A DNA stretch of 23,531 nt from TMED14 sp965657195 (GCA_965657195.1 CBFHNK010000023.1:1-23531); one strand, 5' to 3'; counted from the stretch's first letter, positions 1-7,414 are shown. Program-made: numbers and translations. The notes: generated by a model from the sequence alone, not told the origin.

Positions 1-408
1 GGGGGCGCTACCTTCTGAAAGTACGATGGTGTGGGCGCCGAAGCTTTCGCACGAACGGGCGATGGCTCCGACGTTGCGCACGTCGGTGACCCGGTCCAGT
101 AAGACAACGAGGGGGTCGACTCCGCGCTCGGCAAGCCCGGCCATGACGTCGGCAAGGTCGGCATAGGCTACGCTCGAAGCCCAGCTCACGACACCTTGGT
201 GGTTCGCGCGGGTGAAGCGCTGCATGCGCTCGGCCGGAACAAACTTGACAAAAATTCCCTTCTTGCGCGCCTTGGCGGCAATTGCCATGAGGGCGGGGTT
301 GCGGGATTCTTGGGCGATAAAGACGCGGTCCAGAACCACTTCAGACTCTAGCGCCTCTTCAATGGGGCGAATTCCGTAAATTAATTGGTCGTCAAGTTGC
401 TCGCTCAT
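1..408 (-). CDS. rlmB: 23S rRNA 2'-O-ribose methyltransferase, SpoU/TrmH family (partial)
   Basis: The 136 visible residues are the N-terminal part of a SpoU-class SAM-dependent RNA methyltransferase; the C-terminal half with the knotted SAM site lies beyond the left edge. The start reads MSEQLDDQLIYGIRPIEEAL, typical of the L30e-like substrate-binding domain of RlmB/TrmH proteins. Near the edge, DRVTDVRNVGAIARSCESFG matches the family motif D-x-V-x-D-x-x-N-x-G-A-I-x-R-S, the first signature of the catalytic domain. RlmB methylates a guanosine in the 23S rRNA peptidyl-transferase region. The start is an ATG six bases after the rmuC stop, so it is probably the last gene of the ung-rmuC-rlmB run. 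I see no promoter-like box before it. A TrmH-like paralogue with another target cannot be excluded from a partial protein. Confidence 0.88.
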   Translation of the reverse strand, partial: MSEQLDDQLIYGIRPIEEALESEVVLDRVFIAQESRNPALMAIAAKARKKGIFVKFVPAERMQRFTRANHQGVVSWASSVAYADLADVMAGLAERGVDPLVVLLDRVTDVRNVGAIARSCESFGAHTIVLSEGSAP

Positions 409-414
409 AGTGTG

Positions 415-1737
415 TTATTCGGTTTCGCCTTCTTCGGACTCGCCCTGAAGGGCTCGGTCGACCAATGACGGATTCGTGGATTTGCTGTTTTTAAGGCCCA
501 GCTGGCGCAGCTGCTCGGCGCGGCGCACGAGGTTGCCCTTGCCTTGGCTGAGCTGCTTCATCGCGTTCTCGTAGGTCTTCGTGGTGGTCTGCATTTGGTT
601 GCCCACCTTGATCATTTCTTCAGAGAACCCGACGAACTTGTCGTAGAGGTCCGATGCCTGGCGAATGATTTCGCCGACGTTGCGGTTCTGGCGTTCCTGG
701 CGCCAAAGGGTTCCGACGGTGCGCAGCGTGGTCCAAAGGGTGGTGGTGCTGACCAGCGCAATGTTGCGGTCAAAGGCCTCTTGGTACAGTGCGGGTTCTG
801 CCTGCAATGCGGTGCTGAACGCGCCTTCGATCGGAACAAACAGAAGCACAAAGTCCAGCGAAACGTCGTACAAATTCTGGTAGTTTTTGTCCGAAAGTCC
901 GCGAATGTGGGCGCGAAGCGACGCGATGTGCTCCTTCATGGCGAGGGTCTGCTCTTCGGGAGTTTCGGCGTTTACAAAGCGTTCGTAGGCCACCAGACTG
1001 ACTTTGGAATCAATCACCAAGTGCTTTCCCTCTGGCAGATTGAGTACCACGTCGGGCTGCAGGCGGCGGCCGTCGGAATCTGTGGTTGAAGCTTGCACGC
1101 TGTACTCGAGGTCGCGGGTGAGTCCGCTGCGCTCAAGAAGCTTTTCGAGCACCATTTCGCCCCAGTTGCCTTGGGCTTTGTTGTCGCTGCGCAAGGCGCG
1201 GGTCAGCGCGTTGGCTTCGTTGCGAAGCTTTTCGGACTGCTCCATCAGGTTGCGAACCTCGGCCTTTAATTCACTTCGCTCGTGCACGCCCTGAAGGTGG
1301 GTCTTCTCGACGCGTTCGCCAAACTGCTCGAGCTTGGCGCGAAAAGGGGCGAGCAGCACGTCCATTTCAGCCTTGTTGCCTTGCTTGAGCTGCTCTTGAA
1401 GCATGCGCGACTGCTGGCCAAGGGCCTCTTGGGCCACCACTTTAAACTCGTTTTTGAGCTGCTCGCGCTGGGCCTCGACTTCGCTTCGCGCGGAATCTGC
1501 CGCAGCAAGGCGCTCTTGCGCACGGGCAAGTGCCATGTCGGACTCGCGCTGGGCATTTTGAGCAGCTGTCAATGCCGTTTCAAGGTCGCGTACTCGCTGG
1601 TTGGCGGCATCGTACAACCCTTGAATGCGGGCCATTTCACCGGAATCGGTTCCGCCCGAAGCGCCACGGCGCAGCTGCATCACCATCAGGGCCCCGAGGA
1701 GCAGAACTGTGAGAATTAATAGCCCGGTTGAAATCAC
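415..1737 (-). CDS. rmuC: DNA recombination protein RmuC homologue
   Basis: 440 residues. Residues 3-22 form one hydrophobic N-terminal membrane segment. Residues about 35-185 are rich in Ala, Glu, Gln, Arg and Leu and look like a long coiled coil. The conserved RmuC core follows: GNWGE at 190-194, then the segment 228-248 with PDVVLNLPEGKHLVIDSK. RmuC proteins are linked to limiting inversions and rearrangements, and the core resembles a restriction-endonuclease fold; the exact activity is unsettled. The start is GTG (1735-1737), sharing four bases with the ung stop, so translation may be coupled. TACCTTTG lies four bases before this GTG, inside the ung coding end. Pairing with ung fits a DNA-maintenance operon. 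An in-frame later start is possible but would remove the membrane segment. Confidence 0.93.
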   Translation of the reverse strand: MISTGLLILTVLLLGALMVMQLRRGASGGTDSGEMARIQGLYDAANQRVRDLETALTAAQNAQRESDMALARAQERLAAADSARSEVEAQREQLKNEFKVVAQEALGQQSRMLQEQLKQGNKAEMDVLLAPFRAKLEQFGERVEKTHLQGVHERSELKAEVRNLMEQSEKLRNEANALTRALRSDNKAQGNWGEMVLEKLLERSGLTRDLEYSVQASTTDSDGRRLQPDVVLNLPEGKHLVIDSKVSLVAYERFVNAETPEEQTLAMKEHIASLRAHIRGLSDKNYQNLYDVSLDFVLLFVPIEGAFSTALQAEPALYQEAFDRNIALVSTTTLWTTLRTVGTLWRQERQNRNVGEIIRQASDLYDKFVGFSEEMIKVGNQMQTTTKTYENAMKQLSQGKGNLVRRAEQLRQLGLKNSKSTNPSLVDRALQGESEEGETE

Positions 1738-2429
1738 AGGTCAAAGGTAGGATTCCCGGCCGACCAATCGGGTCCGTCGATGCCCTGAGTTTTGAACCAT
1801 TCCGCAGTCGTTGAAAACGGTTTGCTGCCCCAAAAACCGCGGTAAGCTCCGAGCGGAGAGGGGTGGGCCGAGCGCAGCACAAGGTGGCGCGGGTTACTGA
1901 GCACCGCCCCCCGCTTTTGGGCATGTGCCCCCCACAACCAAAATGCGAGCGGACGCCCTTCGGCGTTTAAAACCTCGAGCACGCGATCTACAAACGGGTC
2001 CCATCGGCCGTCGGCATGGCTCGCGGCAACCCCGACACGCACGGTCAGTGACGTGTTGAGAAGGAGCACGCCTTCGCGGGCCCAAGCGGTCAAATCGCCG
2101 GATGGGGGAGGGGTTAGGCCGGTGTCTGAGGCAAACTCCTTAAATATGTTGCGCAGCGAGGGAGGCTCCGCGACACCCCGCGGAACCGAAAACGCCAAGC
2201 CGTGTGCCTGCCCCGGTCCGTGGTAGGGGTCTTGGCCTAGCACGACCACTTTTACGCGTTCAAAGGGACACAATTCAAACGCCTTCCACAGATCTATGGC
2301 TGGCGGGTACACGACTTCAGAACCGTAGGATTCCTCTGTACGGCTGAAGAGTTCGTCCATCCACGTCGCCGAAGAATTCAGTCGAAGCGCGTGCAGCCAG
2401 TTAGTCGGAAGGGGAGGAATGCGGTTCAC
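1734..2429 (-). CDS. ung: Uracil-DNA glycosylase, family 1
   Basis: 231 residues, the usual size for family 1 UDG. It removes uracil from DNA to start base-excision repair. Residues 61-70 read VVVLGQDPYH, the water-activating motif with catalytic Asp67. HPSPLGAYRGFWG begins at His189 and is the leucine-loop motif with the second catalytic residue. The start is GTG at 2427-2429; it gives the expected short N-terminus before the NWLHAL segment, and no upstream ATG fits. A weak promoter-like octamer (GAAGTTTG) ends four bases before it. The gene is divergent from the small lipoprotein at 2456, with only 26 bases between starts, so both promoters must share that gap. It probably leads the operon ung-rmuC-rlmB. 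Confidence 0.97.
   Translation of the reverse strand: MNRIPPLPTNWLHALRLNSSATWMDELFSRTEESYGSEVVYPPAIDLWKAFELCPFERVKVVVLGQDPYHGPGQAHGLAFSVPRGVAEPPSLRNIFKEFASDTGLTPPPSGDLTAWAREGVLLLNTSLTVRVGVAASHADGRWDPFVDRVLEVLNAEGRPLAFWLWGAHAQKRGAVLSNPRHLVLRSAHPSPLGAYRGFWGSKPFSTTAEWFKTQGIDGPDWSAGNPTFDL
1742..1749 (-). promoter_or_regulatory. TACCTTTG box before rmuC, inside ung
   Basis: Full match to TAnnTTTG on the minus strand, four bases before the rmuC GTG, in the last codons of ung (Pro-Thr-Phe-Asp-Leu-stop). It may allow rmuC to be transcribed on its own. Confidence 0.5.
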
Positions 2430-2433
2430 ACTG

Positions 2434-2441
2434 CAAACTTC
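2434..2441 (-). promoter_or_regulatory. Weak -7-like box before ung
   Basis: On the minus strand this reads GAAGTTTG, seven of eight to the pattern TAnnTTTG (first T replaced by G). It ends four bases before the GTG start of ung. The position matches the stronger boxes in this window, but the match alone is weak. Confidence 0.3.
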
Positions 2442-2442
2442 G

Positions 2443-2450
2443 TATTTTTG
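2443..2450 (+). promoter_or_regulatory. -7 box (TAnnTTTG) before the small lipoprotein
   Basis: Reads TATTTTTG, a full match to the Bacteroidota -7 element TAnnTTTG. The ATG at 2456 follows after five bases, so a transcript started at the usual distance would have almost no 5' leader. I see no convincing -33 TTG at normal spacing. Confidence 0.6.
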
Positions 2451-2455
2451 TGGCT

Positions 2456-2596
2456 ATGCGTACGCTTAAAACCATCCTTGCGGCCCTGCTTATTGCAGCT
2501 GCCGCGGCATCTACGGCCTCGTGCAAGTCGGCCGACATGTGTCCAGCATTCATCGGATCGGCCGCGCCGACCGCCGAAGCTGCGGCTCAGGTATGA
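2456..2596 (+). CDS. Small (46-residue) putative lipoprotein
   Basis: 46 residues read directly from the sequence: Lys/Arg start (MRTLKT), an Ala/Leu-rich hydrophobic stretch, then S-T-A-S-C with Cys23 as the likely lipidated residue, followed by a 23-residue tail containing CKSADMCPAF. This is a lipoprotein signal peptide with a very short mature part that holds a second Cys. A full TAnnTTTG box lies five bases before the ATG, and the stop overlaps the ytxJ start by four bases (ATGA), both of which argue that it is a real gene. I recall similar tiny lipoproteins with a C-P-A-[FY] motif in Flavobacteria but cannot name a family. Function unknown; the redox neighbour and the paired cysteines are suggestive only. 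Confidence 0.7.
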   Translation: MRTLKTILAALLIAAAAASTASCKSADMCPAFIGSAAPTAEAAAQV

Positions 2597-2916
2597 GTCT
2601 GGTGCCCGTCACCAGCTTAGACGACATTCACCGCCTCGGTCGCTATCGGGGCGGAATTTTAGTTTTTAAGCACAGCACACGCTGCAGCATTTCAACTGCG
2701 GCCCACCATCGTGTCCGCACGTGGTTGACGGCCCATCCCGAAGTCGAAGTGGCCTATGTCGATGTCATTGCCCAGCGCCCACTTAGCAACGAACTCGCTG
2801 AAGCCTGGTCGGTCGAACACCAAAGCCCGCAGTTGCTGTGGTTCCGCGACGAAGGCAGCGTGCTTCACGCAAGCCACTTCGGAATCGACGCCGGATGGAT
2901 TGAATCACTGAACTGA
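2593..2916 (+). CDS. ytxJ: Bacilliredoxin-like protein YtxJ (monothiol, bacillithiol system)
   Basis: 107 residues from the ATG at 2593, which overlaps the stop of the preceding lipoprotein by four bases. The segment FKHSTRCSIS (residues 25-34, Cys31) matches the HST-x-C-x-IS active-site region of the YtxJ/BrxC thioredoxin-like family, which removes bacillithiol from proteins. The remainder has a thioredoxin-like layout: VEVAYVDVIAQRPLSNELAEAW and then SPQLLWFRDEGSVLHASHF, resembling the family's cis-Pro strand and final strands. Only one active-site Cys is present. It implies that the organism makes bacillithiol, as many Bacteroidota do, but no bsh gene is in the window. A longer upstream start is open but would run across the lipoprotein gene, so I reject it. 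Confidence 0.88.
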   Translation: MSLVPVTSLDDIHRLGRYRGGILVFKHSTRCSISTAAHHRVRTWLTAHPEVEVAYVDVIAQRPLSNELAEAWSVEHQSPQLLWFRDEGSVLHASHFGIDAGWIESLN

Positions 2917-2945
2917 ACCCGGTTCCGCGCGTTATACAAGCATTC

Positions 2946-3815
2946 ATGGAAGCATCGAATTCAAAACCTACTCCGGTTCGCAAGCCCAACTGGCTGCGCG
3001 TCAAGTTGCCCACGGGCACGAACTACCGCGCCGTGCGCAACGTCGTGGACCAGTACAAGCTGCACACCATCTGTGAGTCGGGACGCTGCCCGAACATGGG
3101 CGAATGCTGGGGCGAGGGCACCGCGACCTTTATGATCTTAGGCAACATTTGCACCCGCTCGTGCGGGTTTTGCAACGTGGCCACCGGACGCCCACTGCCC
3201 GTGGATTGGGACGAGCCCGACCGCGTTGCGCGCTCCATTCAGCGCATGAAGATCAAGCACGCCGTGCTCACGAGTGTGGACCGTGATGACTTAGCTGACG
3301 GCGGATCAATCATTTGGGCCGAAACGGTGGCTGCCGTGCGCCGTCTTTCGCCCGGAACCACCATGGAAACCCTGATTCCCGACTTTCGCGGAATCACCGA
3401 CCAAATTGACCGCATTGTCGAGGCTGCACCCGAAGTCGTAAGCCACAACATGGAGACTGTGCGTCGCCTAACTCGCCAAGTTCGCATTCAGGCGCAGTAC
3501 GATCGCTCGCTTGAAGTACTTCGCTACCTCAAGGCCAACGGCGTCAACCGCACCAAAACGGGCATCATGCTTGGCCTTGGCGAAACCGAAGACGAGCTCT
3601 ACCAAGCTTTGGACGACGTGCGCTCGGTAGGGGTTGATGTAGTCACCCTTGGACAGTATTTACAGCCCTCTGCGCGCCACCTACCCGTCCAGCGCTTTGT
3701 TGAACCCGAAGAGTTTGAACGCCTCGGAGCCTACGCCCGCACTCTCGGATTTCGCCATGTGGAGAGCAGTCCGCTCGTTCGTTCGTCGTACCACGCCGAA
3801 CGGCATGTGCACTAA
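2946..3815 (+). CDS. lipA: Lipoyl synthase
   Basis: 289 residues, normal length. Radical-SAM enzyme that inserts two sulfurs into octanoyl groups on E2 and GcvH proteins. The auxiliary cluster motif C-x4-C-x5-C is Cys43, Cys48, Cys54; the radical-SAM motif C-x3-C-x2-C is Cys69, Cys73, Cys76. The C-terminus keeps RSSY (residues 279-282), whose serine is a ligand of the auxiliary cluster. The start is an ATG 29 bases after ytxJ; the sequence from there (MEASNSKPTP, then RKPNWLRVKLP) matches the family N-terminus. No lipB or lplA is visible nearby. It may be co-transcribed with the lipoprotein-ytxJ pair; I see no TAnnTTTG box directly upstream. Confidence 0.98.
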   Translation: MEASNSKPTPVRKPNWLRVKLPTGTNYRAVRNVVDQYKLHTICESGRCPNMGECWGEGTATFMILGNICTRSCGFCNVATGRPLPVDWDEPDRVARSIQRMKIKHAVLTSVDRDDLADGGSIIWAETVAAVRRLSPGTTMETLIPDFRGITDQIDRIVEAAPEVVSHNMETVRRLTRQVRIQAQYDRSLEVLRYLKANGVNRTKTGIMLGLGETEDELYQALDDVRSVGVDVVTLGQYLQPSARHLPVQRFVEPEEFERLGAYARTLGFRHVESSPLVRSSYHAERHVH

Positions 3816-3828
3816 GCCTTCTTTGCCT

Positions 3829-3836
3829 TATTTTTA
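3829..3836 (+). promoter_or_regulatory. Possible -7-like box before the T9SS gene
   Basis: Reads TATTTTTA, seven of eight to TAnnTTTG, 20 bases before the ATG at 3857 in the short A+T-rich gap after lipA. It would give a short 5' leader. No clear -33 element. Weak evidence. Confidence 0.3.
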
Positions 3837-3856
3837 GCATTCTGTTACGAAACCGT

Positions 3857-6800
3857 ATGAAAATGAACCGTACCCGCCTCGCCGCCCTGATTTCAGGATC
3901 GGCCGTACTTCTCGCCGGCACTGCTGCAGTCCTCACCTGGGACGCGCAACCTGCTGAGCGCCACTACCAATTCCGCGACGAGCGTGCTCAAGGTCGCTTT
4001 GCAGGTTACAATGAATACCTGCACATGCTTCGTGCCAACCAAGTCACGGGTGAGATTGATCCTACCGCAGTTCAGGCCGCTTGGGCACAACTCATTCAGA
4101 CCGCTCAAAAAACCAATACCCTTAACTGGGAAACGCGTGGCCCAGATAACCACGGCGGCCGCACGCGTGCGATTCTCGTGGATCGAAACAATTCGAACAT
4201 TGTGTACGCAGGTTCAGTAGGCGGTGGTTTGTACCGGTCAACCAACGGTGGTGCGAGCTGGAACGTGGTAAGTGACCCTGGTGCAAACCAAGCAGTTGGT
4301 AGCATCTGTCAGGCCGCCAACGGCGACATTTACTATGGTACGGGTGAAATATGGCTTGGCTACGGCGGAACAGGCCACAATACCACACCCAACTTCGCAG
4401 GTCGTGGGGTGTACAAGTCAACTGACGGCGTAAACTTCGTACAACTCGCAAGCACCAATCCGGCAAACAATTCAGCAAGCGCGGCCTGGACAGCAGTCGC
4501 TGACATTGAGGCGCATCCAACCGACGCAAACACGATTTTTGCGGCAACCAACGGCGGATTCATGAAGACCACTGATGGCGGTGCTACATGGACGCAGCTC
4601 CTCAGCGGAAGCATCACGGACTTCGCGCTTTCAGCTGCAGGTACGATCTACGTCAACCAAGCGGGTCGCACGATGAAGTCTACCGATGGAGCCACCTTTA
4701 CTGAAGTTTCAGCTCCAGTAGTTACGGCAACGTCACTTCCACGTCGCGCTGGTGGCCGTATTCGCTACTCGGTGAGCCCACAGGACGATAACTACGTATA
4801 CTGCGTCCAGACCAACGGTTCGCAGCTAGCAGCTGTGTACCGCTCAACAGACGGCGGCAGCACTTGGTCTAAAATTGGCCAAAAGGGCGCCAACTTCGAT
4901 CCATTGTGCAACGGGGTAGGTGCAGATCGCTACTGCCAGGGCATCTTTGACTTGGTTTTGACCGTGAGTGCAAAGGATAAGGATTTTGTGTGGATGGGCG
5001 GAATCACGATGTGGCAGTGGTCTGCTACGGGCGGATGGGTTCAGGCTTCGACCCTTAACGACTTTGCCGGCAATCCATTCTACTTGCACGCCGACAGCCA
5101 CGAGCTCATCGTTGACCCCAACAACCCCGACGTCATCTTTACCTCAAACGATGGTGGCGTATTTAAATCAAATAACCACGGCGCTACGTGGTTTGAGCGC
5201 AACCTCGGGTACAACACCTACCAGTACTTCGGATTCGGAGTAGGCAAGGACCGCAAACTCTTGGGTGGTTGCCAAGACAACGGAACCAGCTACCTCGACT
5301 ACACCAGCGTTTCACCCCACGGCGTCAAGAAACTTTTTGGCGGCGACGGTGGCCACAGCGATATCTCTTGGCTCAACCCCAAAGTGATGTTTGCTGAGAC
5401 TCAGAACGGAAACTTCTACCGCTCCGACGACGAGGGTGAGGGTTGGGCAACGTTCTCAAACGCGCTGCTAACGCAAACACGTTCAGCCGGCCTACCGTAC
5501 TCAAACTGGATGATGCCGTTCGAGCTATGGGAGACCACCAATGACCTTCAGTCGCAAGACTCAGTTTCGTTTGAATTGCTTCCAGGTATTCGCTCTATGG
5601 GCTTTGGTGACGGAATCAAGCGCGTCTTCAAGGGCAAGATCAACCACAACCAGCCAGCGGCAGTATTCATTCCGAATACCGTGCAAATCACCGCAGGTGC
5701 AATGACCGCTACGGCCAACGCTAACGGAGTCATTTCAGGTGATGCCACTGGCGTCTTCTACGCGGATTCCGCATACTTCGACATCACATTCAATTCTCCC
5801 CCGATCGCTGAGGTAATTGTTACGTGCGACGTCTACCTTCCTGCAAATTCGGCGCTCACGCTGAAGTCCGCAATTGGGGCGCTACCTGTGAAGGCATCGA
5901 CGTCAGTTCGCCTTGACGTAGGTGATGAGTTTAAGGTTCAAGACCCCATCCAGTCGATGTTCTTTGTGGGTTTGACCTCACAGTCCACGGCGACCGTACC
6001 TAAAATGGGCGGAGTATTCATGACACGTGACGTACACGACTTCAGCAAGACTCCAGAGTGGTGGCAAATCGCCCACTTGGGTAGCAACGTGACTCCGCAC
6101 TACATGAAGATTTCTGCGGACGGCAACCACCTTTTCGTATCTACTACAAATGGTCGCCTCTTCCGAATCTCAAACCTACTTGCCGCACGCAAGCTCAACC
6201 AAGCATGGGTTGATTCAGCGAGCTCAGTTCTCACGGTTACCCAAATCGGAAACTGGAACGGCCGTGTCGTTACCGGAATCGACGTGGACCCCAATGACCC
6301 CAACCGCGTTGCTGTTTCAGTGGGTAACTACGGCAACACAGCGTACGTATACGTTTCAACGAATGCATTGGCGTCAGTGCCCTCGTTCGCCAACAAGCAA
6401 GGCGACCTTCCGATGTTCCCATGCTACTCGGTGTCGTTCGACAAGGCAAATCCAAACCGCCTATTCGTAGGTAGTGAATGGGGCATGTTCATGACTGACA
6501 ACATCAATTCCGCGACTCCGAGCTACACCGAAGAGAACAACGGTATGGCACGCGTTCCAGTCTTTGAAATCGAGCAGTACCGCACGGACTTCAACTACGA
6601 CCCCAACAACCCGATTTCATCTCCGACTGAGGGTGACGTGTTCATCGCTACCCACGGACGTGGTTGGTTCCAAACCACCACGACCAGCGTGAACCGCCCG
6701 TTGGGCAGCAACGAGCCTGAGGCGCGCCTTGACAAAGAGTCGCTCGGTCTCTTCCCGAACCCTGCGACAGATATCGTTCGCGTTCCTGTGGGTGACGGAG

Positions 6801-6976
6801 CCGTTACCCTAACCATCCGCACCATGGATGGCCGTCTCTTGCGTCGCGTCGACATGAAGACCACCAACGGTGTATCTGCAGTGCCAGTTCAGGTAAGCAA
6901 CCTTGCCAAAGGCCAGTACGTGCTCACCCGCACTCAGGGCGGACAGGCGATCAGCGAAATCTTCATGAAGCGCTAA
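3857..6976 (+). CDS. T9SS-secreted beta-propeller protein (sortilin/BNR-like repeats)
   Basis: 1039 residues. Residues 1 to about 30 form a signal peptide. WETRGPDNHGGRTRAI (91-106) opens the propeller seen in many Bacteroidota VPS10/sortilin-like secreted proteins. Asp-box (BNR) repeats S/T-x-D/N-x-G-x-x-W occur at 128-135, 238-245, 330-337, 438-445 and, degenerate, 523-530. A middle insert around 540-700 has no repeats and looks like a beta-sandwich. Residues about 963-1039 (LGLFPNPATD to the final FMKR) are a type A T9SS sorting domain, so the protein is expected to cross the outer membrane and be released or anchored on the surface. The substrate is not readable from sequence; Asp-box propellers occur in both enzymes and adhesins. 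A terminator follows the stop. Base composition looks less G+C rich than the neighbours. Confidence 0.93.
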   Translation: MKMNRTRLAALISGSAVLLAGTAAVLTWDAQPAERHYQFRDERAQGRFAGYNEYLHMLRANQVTGEIDPTAVQAAWAQLIQTAQKTNTLNWETRGPDNHGGRTRAILVDRNNSNIVYAGSVGGGLYRSTNGGASWNVVSDPGANQAVGSICQAANGDIYYGTGEIWLGYGGTGHNTTPNFAGRGVYKSTDGVNFVQLASTNPANNSASAAWTAVADIEAHPTDANTIFAATNGGFMKTTDGGATWTQLLSGSITDFALSAAGTIYVNQAGRTMKSTDGATFTEVSAPVVTATSLPRRAGGRIRYSVSPQDDNYVYCVQTNGSQLAAVYRSTDGGSTWSKIGQKGANFDPLCNGVGADRYCQGIFDLVLTVSAKDKDFVWMGGITMWQWSATGGWVQASTLNDFAGNPFYLHADSHELIVDPNNPDVIFTSNDGGVFKSNNHGATWFERNLGYNTYQYFGFGVGKDRKLLGGCQDNGTSYLDYTSVSPHGVKKLFGGDGGHSDISWLNPKVMFAETQNGNFYRSDDEGEGWATFSNALLTQTRSAGLPYSNWMMPFELWETTNDLQSQDSVSFELLPGIRSMGFGDGIKRVFKGKINHNQPAAVFIPNTVQITAGAMTATANANGVISGDATGVFYADSAYFDITFNSPPIAEVIVTCDVYLPANSALTLKSAIGALPVKASTSVRLDVGDEFKVQDPIQSMFFVGLTSQSTATVPKMGGVFMTRDVHDFSKTPEWWQIAHLGSNVTPHYMKISADGNHLFVSTTNGRLFRISNLLAARKLNQAWVDSASSVLTVTQIGNWNGRVVTGIDVDPNDPNRVAVSVGNYGNTAYVYVSTNALASVPSFANKQGDLPMFPCYSVSFDKANPNRLFVGSEWGMFMTDNINSATPSYTEENNGMARVPVFEIEQYRTDFNYDPNNPISSPTEGDVFIATHGRGWFQTTTTSVNRPLGSNEPEARLDKESLGLFPNPATDIVRVPVGDGAVTLTIRTMDGRLLRRVDMKTTNGVSAVPVQVSNLAKGQYVLTRTQGGQAISEIFMKR

Positions 6977-6999
6977 TCGTTCACCACAAACAATCAAAT

Positions 7000-7027
7000 G
7001 GGCTGCTGTGAGGCGGCCCTTTTTTTT
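7000..7027 (+). terminator. Rho-independent terminator after the T9SS gene
   Basis: GGGCTGC (7000-7006) pairs with GCGGCCC (7013-7019) as a seven-pair stem with one G-T wobble and a six-base loop, followed by eight T (7020-7027). It lies 23 bases after the stop codon. Confidence 0.88.
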
Positions 7028-7064
7028 GGCTCGTTGGCTCGTTGGCAAGGTTAGCTCGTTAGCC
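7028..7064. repeat. 8/9-base repeat array, left copy (GCTCGTT type)
   Basis: Tandem near-copies of GGCTCGTT / GGCAAGGTT / AGCTCGTT directly after the terminator T run. The stretch 7041-7060 is the exact reverse complement of 7351-7370 in the right-hand array. Confidence 0.8.
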
Positions 7065-7081
7065 TGCCGCAGAGCGGCTCT

Positions 7082-7127
7082 AGCTGCGAAGTAGCCTCAG
7101 CGCGAAGCAGCCCCAGCGCGAAGCGCA
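7082..7127. repeat. GCGCGAAGC repeats (three units)
   Basis: Three units at about 16-base spacing: AGCTGCGAAGTAGC (7082-), CAGCGCGAAGCAGC (7098-7111) and CAGCGCGAAGCGCA (7114-7127). Each has a small palindromic core. A fourth copy is at 7294-7307. A short perfect hairpin, GCCGC-AGA-GCGGC, sits just upstream at 7066-7078. Confidence 0.7.
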
Positions 7128-7251
7128 ACAACCCGTTCGGTTTTAACCGGATTTTACTTTTTCTCAAATTTCTCGAAACAGCTATATTCCAGATTGTCAG
7201 ATCGTTATACGAAAAATCCATTTAAGTAATACCCCCCCTGCCCAGCATCAC

Positions 7252-7272
7252 CAGAAACAGGAAGCAAGAAAC
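7252..7272. repeat. Three heptamer repeats (NAGAAAC type)
   Basis: CAGAAAC, AGGAAGC and AAGAAAC lie head to tail with an exact period of seven. The same heptamer family forms the arrays at 22127-22236 and 22894-22914. Confidence 0.6.
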
Positions 7273-7293
7273 CGCCGAACCACGCAGCGGCCC

Positions 7294-7307
7294 TAGCGCG
7301 AAGCGCG
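7294..7307. repeat. GCGCGAAGC repeat, fourth unit
   Basis: TAGCGCGAAGCGCG, preceded by GCAGCGGCCC. It shares the core of the three units at 7082-7127, here on the far side of the A+T-rich core. Confidence 0.6.
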
Positions 7308-7311
7308 AAAA

Positions 7312-7382
7312 GCCAACCTCGCTAACCTTGCCAATCTTGCTAACCTTGCCAACGAGCTAACCTTGCCAACCTGTCAATCGTG
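7312..7382. repeat. 9-base repeat array, right copy (GCTAACCTT type)
   Basis: Eight consecutive units with consensus GCYAACCTT, one of them shortened to eight bases (GCCAACGA, 7348-7355). Exact GCTAACCTT occurs three times (7321, 7339, 7356). The array runs in the opposite orientation to 7028-7064 and ends just before the A run of the right-hand terminator. Confidence 0.82.
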
Positions 7383-7383
7383 C

Positions 7384-7414
7384 AAAAAAAAACCGCAGCC
7401 CTAAGGCCACGGTT
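7384..7414 (-). terminator. Rho-independent terminator of the gatB-lipoprotein transcript
   Basis: On the minus strand AACCGTGGCC pairs with GGCTGCGGTT (ten pairs, two of them G-T wobbles) around a TTAG loop, followed by a run of T (A run at 7384-7392 on the plus strand, counting the two stem bases). It lies 23 bases after the stop of the lipoprotein gene at 7438. Confidence 0.88.
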
